Assembly (NCBI GenBank): GCA_002372775.1
Contig: DFIJ01000024.1
Coordinates: 36,714-41,993 of the forward strand
DNA: 5,280 bases
Origin: Christensenella sp. UBA3700
GTDB lineage: Bacteria; Bacillota; Clostridia; Christensenellales; UBA3700
Direction of reading: 5' to 3'
The notes below the pieces were generated by a model. The model was not told where the DNA came from. It saw nothing but the letters and a program-made list of their open reading frames with translations, and did no database searches. Shown piece after piece: positions 1 to 5,177 of the stretch. The translations under genes were made by a program, and so were the position numbers. Numbering within the stretch: position 1 is the first letter of the stretch; each line of letters starts with the position of its first letter.

Positions 1-1041
1 ATTAAGAGCTTTACTTGTAGCAAGTCTATCTCCACCAAAGATAAGATTATCCATACGCTTTTCACCTTCTTGTTTCTTAACATTGCTATAATAACCAGTG
101 ATAGCATTATATGCACCCCAAGCATTACCAATAATGTGTTCTTGAGCAACACCATTCTTATAGTAATCAAACATAGTACTAAGAATATTAGCTTTGCGAG
201 TACTAATATCAGTCTTTTGCATAGCAAGCCAATCTCTTTCAAATACTTTGCGAATACCATTTTCGTGATTATACTCAACAACTGCTTCATATTCAGCTTT
301 AGTAAGTTGCAGACGAGCAATATAATCTCTAACTTGGTCATCAGTCATCTTAATAGTAAGAAGACTTTCATAAAGAAGTTGAGAACTCTTAGCATAATCT
401 ATTGCAGTACGAAGCATTTCAGCACCAAAGTCAAGTCTATCTTGTGCAGTCTTTGTATGTCTAATACGAATATGTGCTGTAGCTTCTTCAAGTCCAGCGT
501 TAAGCATATTAAGACACCAAACTCTTACAGGAGTAAATAGCACATCAATACTACCACTACCGTCATGAGATGTACTGAAAACAAGATAGTTATCAATCGG
601 GTCTCCTCCAACTGTAGTAGAAATAGGAAGTTTAGCAGTGATAAACACTTTGTGTCCATATCCAAAACATCCAGCACTTTGGAATAGAGCTTTGCCTTCT
701 CCAATAGCATTGTCTATAAAATTAAAGGCATCAATATTTTGTACTACTTCATACTTAGATTTAACAATACCAAGAGGGATATTCTTATCAACACGATATG
801 TGCCATAAGCATTAGGGCAAGGACGATAAATGTTACCTTCATGAGCAAAGTCACCCATAGTTTCATTAACAGAGTTATCTCCGTGAATGTTAAAAGGCAT
901 CTTAGCAACTAGTTCACATTTATCTACCATAAAATCAAGACCAGCTTTCTTAATAACTTCTTCTGAGGTTTTACAATCAGTAACATCTTTACCCATTTTA
1001 CCACCCCAAGGAAGTCCATAAACGTCAAACTTTTTAGCCAT
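1..1041 (-). CDS. DUF932 / TIGR03299 phage-plasmid-like protein, C-terminus cut by window edge
   Basis: The frame is open for 347 codons from ATG at 1041 to the window edge with no stop, so the gene is partial. I recognise the DUF932 (TIGR03299, phage/plasmid-like) family from the order of its blocks: an N-terminal MAKKFDVYGLPWGG segment, YEVVQNIDAFNFIDN near residues 97-111, GKALFQSAGCFGYGHKVFITAKLP near 116-139, a D-x-x-x-x-YLVFSTSHDGSGSI segment near 147-165, and FTPVRVWCLNMLNAGL followed by IRIRHTKTAQ near 169-200. The tail block RMDNLIFGGDRLATSKALN matches the usual end of the family, so probably few residues are missing. The biochemical role of the family is unknown; it recurs on phages and conjugative elements near replication and recombination genes. 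It starts 1 base after the stop of the 51-aa gene and has no Shine-Dalgarno sequence. Confidence 0.86.
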   Translation of the reverse strand, partial: MAKKFDVYGLPWGGKMGKDVTDCKTSEEVIKKAGLDFMVDKCELVAKMPFNIHGDNSVNETMGDFAHEGNIYRPCPNAYGTYRVDKNIPLGIVKSKYEVVQNIDAFNFIDNAIGEGKALFQSAGCFGYGHKVFITAKLPISTTVGGDPIDNYLVFSTSHDGSGSIDVLFTPVRVWCLNMLNAGLEEATAHIRIRHTKTAQDRLDFGAEMLRTAIDYAKSSQLLYESLLTIKMTDDQVRDYIARLQLTKAEYEAVVEYNHENGIRKVFERDWLAMQKTDISTRKANILSTMFDYYKNGVAQEHIIGNAWGAYNAITGYYSNVKKQEGEKRMDNLIFGGDRLATSKALN

Positions 1042-1042
1042 A

Positions 1043-1198
1043 TTAAGTTAATATTACAAGTTTACCACTATCTTTAACTATATCTCTAACTGTGCTATAA
1101 TGAGGAGTACCTTGATAATACTCCTCTTGATTAGCGACTACAATTTCATCACCAGGTCTTAAACTAATAAGTTCCTGAACAGCAGCATTTACTATCAT
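1043..1198 (-). CDS. Small unknown protein (51 aa)
   Basis: A 51-residue frame fills exactly the space between Gp157 and the DUF932 gene. Its ATG at 1198 overlaps the TGA stop of Gp157 in an ATGA junction, which suggests translational coupling, and its TAA stop ends 1 base before the DUF932 start. The protein reads MIVNAAVQELISLRPGDEIV and continues through VANQEEYYQGTPHYSTV to a basic/hydrophobic end, GKLVILT. The RPGDEIVVA segment followed by alternating hydrophobic residues suggests a small beta-rich fold, perhaps a single SH3-like barrel; that is inference. I do not recognise a named family. The exact fit between neighbours and the coupling make it a likely real gene despite its size. Confidence 0.75.
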   Translation of the reverse strand: MIVNAAVQELISLRPGDEIVVANQEEYYQGTPHYSTVRDIVKDSGKLVILT

Positions 1199-1935
1199 TT
1201 TATTGTAATACTTTGATTTTGTTCAATGTGAGCAATACTACTTAAATCTGCACTACCTTCAAGTAAAACATCTTTCATAGCAGTTTTGCTAACATTAGAT
1301 TTAACCTTATAATTTGTTATAAATCCGAAGAACTTTTGCATAAAATCAATACCATTATTAGCAAGAAGGTCTTTAAGATTTACATCAAATGTAAGAGTAG
1401 CAGGAATATTATAAAGTTCATCAGAACTAAATTCCATTCCTCCATCAGAGTTCTTAATAGCTTCTCTAACTTCTTTCTCATCTAAGTCATGAACAGAATT
1501 AAGTTCTCTAGTATAAGCAAGAGCGTTAAAATAATTAAACATAGATTTACATATAGCATCAGTTCTTTCAGTATCAACTTCAACTTTTGTAGTATTTCTA
1601 ACACTAATCTTACCTGTGCCATAGTCTAAGAATTTACCACCAGATTTAGTTTCATCACCAAACTTAGTGATAGCTTGAGCAATTACTTTTGAAAGTCTTT
1701 CAATAACTCTGTTTTTGGCATCTTTAAGTTCTTTGAGACGAGCAGTTTCTTTATCGATTGTATCAATTTCTCCTCTGAGGCTTTTGATAACTTCTCCATA
1801 AGACTTAACTTTGTTTTTGAAATCTTCTTGCGTAACAGCAAGTTTTTCTTCAAGTTCAGGAGTTAACTCTCCACCATTCTCTTCTAGTTCGTTAAATATA
1901 TCTAGAAGGTCTTGTTGAATTTGCCAAATATTCAT
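1195..1935 (-). CDS. Siphovirus Gp157-family coiled-coil protein
   Basis: The 246-aa protein has the Gp157 layout (Pfam Sipho_Gp157). A short helical N-terminus (IWQIQQDLLDIFNELEENGG, residues 3-22) is followed by a long charged helix from about 25 to 92, with the core GEVIKSLRGEIDTIDKETAR (47-66) and KELKDAKNRVIERLSKVIAQ (68-87), clearly coiled-coil. Then comes FLDYGTGKISVRNTTKVEVD (102-121), matching the family's 'kTgxftisirk' strand pair. Family members sit beside phage single-strand annealing or recombination genes; the founding Streptococcus phage protein was linked to altered phage resistance, but no activity is established. Residues after about 125 are longer than usual and match nothing I know. 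The start at 1935 overlaps the upstream gene's stop as ATGA; its own stop overlaps the next ATG in the same way. Confidence 0.86.
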   Translation of the reverse strand: MNIWQIQQDLLDIFNELEENGGELTPELEEKLAVTQEDFKNKVKSYGEVIKSLRGEIDTIDKETARLKELKDAKNRVIERLSKVIAQAITKFGDETKSGGKFLDYGTGKISVRNTTKVEVDTERTDAICKSMFNYFNALAYTRELNSVHDLDEKEVREAIKNSDGGMEFSSDELYNIPATLTFDVNLKDLLANNGIDFMQKFFGFITNYKVKSNVSKTAMKDVLLEGSADLSSIAHIEQNQSITIK

Positions 1936-2138
1936 AATGTAATATCTTTTATATGTTTTAAATTATTACCTTCTATTTCAACAGATTTTTTAAAATCTAC
2001 TTCACTGAAAAAAGATACAACAAACAAACCTTTATCCATTATAAGAACACCATTTTCATTTATAGCAACAAGATAATTTTTATAATCTGGATATTCTTTA
2101 TGAAGTTTAATCTTAGCAGTATAAAGACTAGTTACCAT
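1932..2138 (-). CDS. Small unknown protein (68 aa)
   Basis: I place the start at the ATG at 2138 (MVTSLYTAKIKLHKEYPDYK), which overlaps the upstream 75-aa gene by 11 bases. The frame stays open to an earlier ATG at 2192, giving 86 aa, but that would overlap the upstream gene by 65 bases and the extra 18 residues (MLMEMESKLQENLNILLK) may be only a shadow of it. The protein has a basic N-terminal third, then short hydrophobic strands (YLVAINENGVLIM, GLFVVSFF) and a charged tail with VEIEGNNLKHIKDITL. There is no signal peptide or clear membrane segment. No family is recognised. Its TGA stop overlaps the Gp157 ATG as ATGA, so it is probably translationally coupled to Gp157. Confidence 0.68.
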   Translation of the reverse strand: MVTSLYTAKIKLHKEYPDYKNYLVAINENGVLIMDKGLFVVSFFSEVDFKKSVEIEGNNLKHIKDITL

Positions 2139-2355
2139 TTTTAGTAAGATATTTAAGTTCTCCTGTAACTTTGACTCCATTTCCATCAGCAATAATTCTT
2201 AAATCAGAACCAGGAAATTTATCATTAAGAATATCACATAAGTCTTGAAGGCAAGCTATAGCATTAGTATAAGCTCTATCAGAAAACTTAATACAAATAA
2301 GAGTACAACAAAGTAAAATTGTACTAATAAATAAACTACAAGCAATCCAAATCAT
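2128..2355 (-). CDS. Small membrane-anchored unknown protein (75 aa)
   Basis: The 75-aa product opens with one strongly hydrophobic segment, residues about 2-22 (IWIACSLFISTILLCCTLIC), followed directly by KFSDR. This reads as an N-terminal transmembrane anchor with a soluble domain of about 50 residues. There is no convincing lipobox ([LVI][ASTVI][GAS]C) and no clear signal-peptidase site, so I prefer an uncleaved anchor. The soluble part has a helix (AYTNAIACLQDLCDILNDKF) and a strand-turn-strand unit (LRIIADGNGVKVTGELKYL). It is cysteine-rich near the membrane (C6, C16, C17, C21). The ATG at 2355 overlaps the upstream gene's TGA as ATGA. It ends in TAG, and an in-frame TAA follows five codons later. 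No family is recognised; a role at the host inner membrane is conceivable but unsupported. Confidence 0.72.
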   Translation of the reverse strand: MIWIACSLFISTILLCCTLICIKFSDRAYTNAIACLQDLCDILNDKFPGSDLRIIADGNGVKVTGELKYLTKNGN

Positions 2356-2525
2356 CTTCTATAATTATTATCAGTATAAACAGTATCTTCATGAATTTTA
2401 CCACAATTGGTACAACGAGAGATAATAGTCATTCCGACTATAGCACCATAAGGATTTTTAATATCCTTCTTCTCAAGAACTTCGTATTTATGAAGTCCAA
2501 TAAAACATTTAACATCTTGACTCAT
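2352..2525 (-). CDS. Small putative zinc-binding protein (57 aa)
   Basis: The frame gives 57 residues from MSQDVKCFIGLHKYEVLEKK to the end YTDNNYRR. Four potential metal ligands are visible: C7, H12, C38 and C41 (C-x4-H-x25-C-x2-C), the last two in SRCTNCGKIH, where H45 could be an extra ligand. The pattern CFIGLHKY followed later by CxxCGK resembles short phage zinc proteins such as the DUF1660 type (C-x-x-x-G-H-K-W ... CxxCG); that parallel is from memory. A single small zinc ribbon or knuckle, possibly binding nucleic acid or a host protein, is a reasonable inference. The TGA stop overlaps the next gene's ATG as ATGA. The start at 2525 lies 12 bases after the upstream stop, behind an A/T-only leader without Shine-Dalgarno sequence. 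Confidence 0.73.
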   Translation of the reverse strand: MSQDVKCFIGLHKYEVLEKKDIKNPYGAIVGMTIISRCTNCGKIHEDTVYTDNNYRR

Positions 2526-2537
2526 ATTAAAAATAAA

Positions 2538-2705
2538 TCAAAGTTCTTCTATTTCTAATTCTTCATCACTACACATAGTATAAATATTGCCAACTTTTAT
2601 ATTAAGTTTTTCAGCAACATAAGAGTCTATATCTTCTACATCATTTGGAATTGTAGTATGATATATTTTACAATTAACATAATCAAAAATATAACAATGT
2701 GTCAT
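2538..2705 (-). CDS. Small acidic unknown protein (55 aa)
   Basis: A 55-residue frame from ATG at 2705 (MTHCYIFDYVNCKIYHTTIP) ends in TGA. The N-terminal half looks like two beta strands (HCYIFDYV, CKIYHTTI). The second half has a predicted helix (DVEDIDSYVAEKLNI), then GNIYTMC and a strongly acidic tail, SDEELEIEEL. The net charge is markedly negative, as in several phage host-takeover proteins and DNA mimics, but the protein is too short and featureless to claim that. It sits in the pocket of small genes between ThyX and Gp157, with 26 bases of A/T-rich spacer upstream and 12 downstream. No family is recognised. Confidence 0.66.
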   Translation of the reverse strand: MTHCYIFDYVNCKIYHTTIPNDVEDIDSYVAEKLNIKVGNIYTMCSDEELEIEEL

Positions 2706-2731
2706 AATAATTTAAGTTATAATATATAATT

Positions 2732-2881
2732 TTATATAAAATCAATATAAAGTTCCCAAAATAGCCAACCTATAGATATACAAGTTTTAACTCCACGTTC
2801 TTTAGAATTTTCACTCCAATCTATATTTATATAAGGAGTTAAAGTTAAATCTTTATAATCTGAAACAAAATTAAGATACAT
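2732..2881 (-). CDS. Small aromatic-rich unknown protein (49 aa)
   Basis: The frame gives 49 residues from ATG at 2881 (MYLNFVSDYKDLTLTPYINI) to a TAA stop. It is rich in aromatics (two Phe plus four Tyr and Trp38, Trp42 in the C-terminal stretch GWLFWELYIDFI). That last stretch is hydrophobic but carries Glu and Asp, so it is a weak membrane candidate and more likely an amphipathic strand or helix. The gene starts 12 bases after the ThyX stop, behind an A/T-only leader, and ends 26 bases before the next start, the largest gap inside the gene string. No family is recognised. It fits the spacing of its neighbours, and most of the residues look like coding sequence rather than chance. Confidence 0.62.
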   Translation of the reverse strand: MYLNFVSDYKDLTLTPYINIDWSENSKERGVKTCISIGWLFWELYIDFI

Positions 2882-2893
2882 AATATTATTAAT

Positions 2894-3904
2894 TTATTTT
2901 ATATAACCACGTTTGATAAATTCTTGTTTAAGAGGCTCAGCAACTAACTTAGCGTTAGGATGAGGAGTACCTGATACACCATCAGCTCTAAGAGCAAAGA
3001 AATGTTTCCAATCATCAACAAAAGCAGTATGAATTAGTTGACTCTTAGTAGCAAGAGGAAGAACTTCTCTAGCTTGCTGAGGTTTCCAACCAGTTTCAAT
3101 AAGTTTATTATAACAATACTCACAAACAGTTAATGCACATAGATAATAATCTATATTAGTCCAATCTCTATCTGCTTTTCTACAAATATCATCACAATAA
3201 CTAATAACACTATCAAATTGATGTGACTCTACATAAGGTAAATGTTCTTCATCAAGCAACCAAGCAGGAAGTCCAAATCTCATTTGACCATTTATAGGCA
3301 TTATATCGTTAACTATTGTACTAGAACCTAAAGCACTATTAATATTACTAATTTGTCTAGGTTTAGCATAATTACAATATCTAGTACTTTCCTCTGCAAT
3401 AGAATTAACTCTATGACGATTAAATTCACGAGTAACTCCTATATTAGTAGTAAAAGAAACTGTAACTCTTTTAGCGTGATATTTAGTTGGAGCACAAATA
3501 TACTGTAAATCATCAAGCCAACCGTTTTCATAAAGAACACGAAGATTAGTAGTGACAGCAACTTTCTTTTCTCCATTTATTTCACAAACAGTACCTGCTT
3601 TAGAATATTTATTTAAATATTTACCCCAACCATTAGCTTCTATAGGAATAATGCTTTCTAAAGGCATTGCTAAATAAATAGTACCATGTTCAAGCATAGC
3701 ACCATGTATCTTATCAAAATTAAGCTCCCCTGTAGAAGAATCTGGTCTTAGAATAACTCTCTTAACAAATTCTTCATCAGTTTCACCATCATTCTTAGGA
3801 GCACTTTGATAACAAACTCTAGTACATCTAGCAATATGTTTCCACATATCTTCTAGAGTATTACCTTGTTCCCATATCTCTACACTCGGTCTAATAAGTT
3901 CCAT
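2894..3904 (-). CDS. thyX: Flavin-dependent thymidylate synthase ThyX
   Basis: ThyX makes dTMP from dUMP using methylenetetrahydrofolate as carbon donor and NADPH, through bound FAD. The signature RHRx7S is exact: R163-H164-R165, seven residues, S173, followed by TRY. Other family blocks are present: HGAMLEH (67-73), expected near the flavin site; GWKPQQAREVLP (272-283), matching the conserved ARxxLP; and HFFALR (301-306) with its conserved Arg. At 336 aa it is longer than the common 220-250 aa, with extra sequence at about 85-150 and a C-terminus (SGTPHPNAKLVAEPL) that departs from the usual AQxEIR block. This suggests a divergent long phage form. A phage copy would raise dTTP supply during replication. 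The start at 3904 (MELIRPSVEIWEQ) lies 3 bases after the upstream stop. Confidence 0.95.
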   Translation of the reverse strand: MELIRPSVEIWEQGNTLEDMWKHIARCTRVCYQSAPKNDGETDEEFVKRVILRPDSSTGELNFDKIHGAMLEHGTIYLAMPLESIIPIEANGWGKYLNKYSKAGTVCEINGEKKVAVTTNLRVLYENGWLDDLQYICAPTKYHAKRVTVSFTTNIGVTREFNRHRVNSIAEESTRYCNYAKPRQISNINSALGSSTIVNDIMPINGQMRFGLPAWLLDEEHLPYVESHQFDSVISYCDDICRKADRDWTNIDYYLCALTVCEYCYNKLIETGWKPQQAREVLPLATKSQLIHTAFVDDWKHFFALRADGVSGTPHPNAKLVAEPLKQEFIKRGYIK

Positions 3905-3907
3905 ATT

Positions 3908-4222
3908 TTATATACCTTTAGGAAGTTTAAATGTAAAATTAGCAGGATAATCTTCACAATAAGCAGGCTTATCATATTCTACTTCCCAACCAGCGGCTCT
4001 ATAAACAGGTTCTATGTCTAACCAATAATTATCAAACAGAGTATTTCTATTTATTTCTTCATCTGGTCTATATTTAAGAATACAGTCAATTAGAGCATCT
4101 TGTGTAAAACGAGAACGTCGTTCTAGAGCGTTATAATGTTTCTGAATACATTCATTAGCTCCCTTTATAACAAACTCAGGAATTATTTGTTTAACTTCTG
4201 AAGGTTTAATAGGTTCTGTCAT
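3908..4222 (-). CDS. Conserved-type phage protein of unknown function (104 aa)
   Basis: The 104-aa soluble protein begins MTEPIKPSEVKQIIPEFVIK. Its first part looks helical: VIKGANECIQKHYNAL (18-33), then a basic turn (ERRSRF) and TQDALIDCILKY (40-51). A C-terminal unit follows with FDNYWLDIEPVYRAAGWEVE (63-82) and YDKPAYCEDYPANFTF (83-98). From memory, phages often carry proteins with this architecture (IIPxxVIxxxNxxI ... WLDIEPxYRxAGWxVxYDKPxYxExYPAxFTF) as conserved hypotheticals; I know no assigned function. The helix-turn plus beta-wing arrangement might suit a winged-helix-like fold, which is speculation. It lies 3 bases upstream of ThyX and 3 bases downstream of the 50-aa gene, so it is surely co-transcribed with them. 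Confidence 0.85.
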   Translation of the reverse strand: MTEPIKPSEVKQIIPEFVIKGANECIQKHYNALERRSRFTQDALIDCILKYRPDEEINRNTLFDNYWLDIEPVYRAAGWEVEYDKPAYCEDYPANFTFKLPKGI

Positions 4223-4225
4223 AAC

Positions 4226-4378
4226 TTATTTACGTTTAATTGTTAAAATAATAGTTCTACAATTAGGAGGAATAGATTCATAATGCCAACTTATTTGTTC
4301 AGCTTCTTCATCAGTCATCTTAACAACTCTTCCACTAATTATATCATCTACAATTTCTTTAAGTCGTTCATCAGACAT
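4226..4378 (-). CDS. Small unknown protein (50 aa) overlapping the DUF1599 gene
   Basis: The frame gives 50 residues, MSDERLKEIVDDIISGRVVK then MTDEEAEQISWHYESI, ending in a basic strand, RTIILTIKRK. The ATG at 4378 lies inside the end of the DUF1599 gene, overlapping it by 31 bases. A second in-frame ATG at 4318 (residue 21) would avoid the overlap but leave only 30 aa with a 29-base gap. I prefer the longer form because DERLKEIVDDIISGRV reads as a good amphipathic helix and short overlaps are common in this operon. It ends in TAA 3 bases before the 104-aa gene. No domain or family is recognised. Confidence 0.62.
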   Translation of the reverse strand: MSDERLKEIVDDIISGRVVKMTDEEAEQISWHYESIPPNCRTIILTIKRK

Positions 4379-4710
4379 TTTTCTTTTCTTCTTAAATAAC
4401 TAAGTGTCATAACACTATAACAAGCAAGATCTTTAAGAGTATCTTCAATAGATTCATTAATTTGCATTTTATCTTCTTTTCCCATACAAGCAATAAGTCT
4501 ATTCATTTTGTCTAATAGACGACCAGTAGGATAACCTACACCAATTTTATCACAACCTTCATCAAAAGAATTACCATAATCGTGATTCTTTTTGGCATAA
4601 AGAGTAGTCATTTCACCTACTATTTTAGCAAACTCTTTAACATTGTCATCAACTAAATTAAGATTGACATTAAGAGAGAGCAATTCTACTAAATTAGCTT
4701 CTTCATTCAT
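4348..4710 (-). CDS. DUF1599 (nucleotide modification associated domain 1) protein
   Basis: The 120-aa protein carries the DUF1599 pattern: LYAKKNHDYGNSFDE (37-51), GRLLDKMNRLIAC (63-75) and ESIEDTLKDLACYSVM (86-101). The family is also called nucleotide modification associated domain 1 and occurs in phages near thymidylate synthases, dUTPases and base-modification genes; its activity is not firmly established. The acidic helix E86-x-x-E89-D90-x-x-x-D94 and the all-alpha composition recall MazG-type NTP pyrophosphohydrolases, which bind Mg through such residues; that link is inference. It lies 1 base downstream of the 66-aa gene and two genes upstream of ThyX, in keeping with a role in the nucleotide pool. 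Its TAG stop is followed in frame by TAA after three codons. Residues after about 110 are probably a non-conserved tail. Confidence 0.84.
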   Translation of the reverse strand: MNEEANLVELLSLNVNLNLVDDNVKEFAKIVGEMTTLYAKKNHDYGNSFDEGCDKIGVGYPTGRLLDKMNRLIACMGKEDKMQINESIEDTLKDLACYSVMTLSYLRRKEKCLMNDLKKL

Positions 4711-4711
4711 T

Positions 4712-4912
4712 TTATTTAATTTTATCAGCGTTATTTATAAATTTTCTACTAGCATTAAGAAGAATAGCTCCAATATGAAGCATCTGTTCTTGAGAGAGTT
4801 CTAATACACTTTTATCAACACCATCTATAAAGATAGCAACAGCAAATCCGTTATCTTCAATAGTAAGTTTAGGATTATGTATTATATGTAATTCAATATT
4901 TTCTTTTGCCAT
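4712..4912 (-). CDS. Small unknown protein (66 aa)
   Basis: The 66-aa product starts MAKENIELHIIHNPKLTIED at an ATG 3 bases after the upstream stop. The layout is a strand (IELHIIHN), a second strand pair (FAVAIFIDGVDKSVLELS) and a C-terminal helix (QEQMLHIGAILLNASRKFIN), so a small alpha/beta fold with an amphipathic helix. There is no signal peptide; the hydrophobic runs are too short and interrupted for membrane segments. It ends 1 base before the DUF1599 gene, the tightest non-overlapping junction with a nucleotide-related gene, which suggests joint expression but says nothing certain on function. No family is recognised. Confidence 0.78.
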   Translation of the reverse strand: MAKENIELHIIHNPKLTIEDNGFAVAIFIDGVDKSVLELSQEQMLHIGAILLNASRKFINNADKIK

Positions 4913-4915
4913 AAT

Positions 4916-5104
4916 TTAATCTTCTCTTATTCTAATTACATTATCCATTCCAAAAGTATTGTATGCAATTCTTTTTGCATCTTCTTCATCTAAAGCCATT
5001 ATAACTTCTGTATGTTCTGAGTTTGTAGAACCGTAAAAACCACTACCATAATAAGTATTATGATTCTTTTTGTAAGTAATAGCATATCTTTTTAAATTAT
5101 TCAT
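4916..5104 (-). CDS. Small unknown protein (62 aa), first gene of the operon
   Basis: The 62-aa product reads MNNLKRYAITYKKNHNTYYG, then GSGFYGSTNSEHTEVIMALD, EEDAKRIAYNTFGMDNV and IRIRED. An opening strand (RYAITYKK), a central strand (EVIMALD), a helix (EEDAKRIAYNTF) and a final strand (VIRIRED) give a compact alpha/beta fold of a kind seen in many small phage proteins in which a helix follows an acidic 'A-x-D/S-EEDA' turn. No function is known to me. Its ATG is only 4 bases from a promoter-like TATCTTTG box, so it appears to be the promoter-proximal gene and may be translated from a leaderless or nearly leaderless mRNA. It is followed after 3 bases by the 66-aa gene. Confidence 0.78.
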   Translation of the reverse strand: MNNLKRYAITYKKNHNTYYGSGFYGSTNSEHTEVIMALDEEDAKRIAYNTFGMDNVIRIRED

Positions 5105-5108
5105 ACTA

Positions 5109-5116
5109 CAAAGATA
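5109..5116 (-). promoter_or_regulatory. Candidate Bacteroidota-type -7 promoter box for the leftward operon
   Basis: Read on the minus strand the box is TATCTTTG, a full match to the Bacteroidota -7 consensus TAnnTTTG. It is followed by TAGT and then the ATG of the first gene, so transcription would begin at or within a few bases of the start codon. The 34 bases upstream (5117-5150) are almost all A/T. I see no clear TTG-type -33 element at the usual distance, only a run of T around 5136-5140. Matches to this short box also occur by chance inside genes of this window (for example 36-43), so position at the operon head is the main support. Confidence 0.5.
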
Positions 5117-5177
5117 ATAAAATTTTAGAATATATAAAAATTTTAAGTGTTAAACTTTCTGCAAATTTTTAACGTTT

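Noticed and set aside
36..43. Minus-strand TATCTTTG match as a second promoter
   Set aside because: It falls inside the coding sequence of the DUF932 gene (LIFGGDR segment), with no gene start visible near it; such short boxes occur by chance in AT-rich DNA.
70..540. Plus-strand open frame of 156 codons
   Set aside because: It lies antisense to the DUF932 gene, has low-complexity Ser/Thr/Ile/Asn/Lys composition typical of the reverse of AT-rich coding DNA, and matches no family.
525..710. Minus-strand open frame of 61 codons
   Set aside because: It is a second frame inside the recognised DUF932 coding sequence, with Leu/Val-rich shadow composition and no independent signal.
2706..2731. Internal promoter or terminator in the largest intra-operon gap
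   Set aside because: The 26 bases are almost all A/T without a TAnnTTTG box or a stable GC stem.
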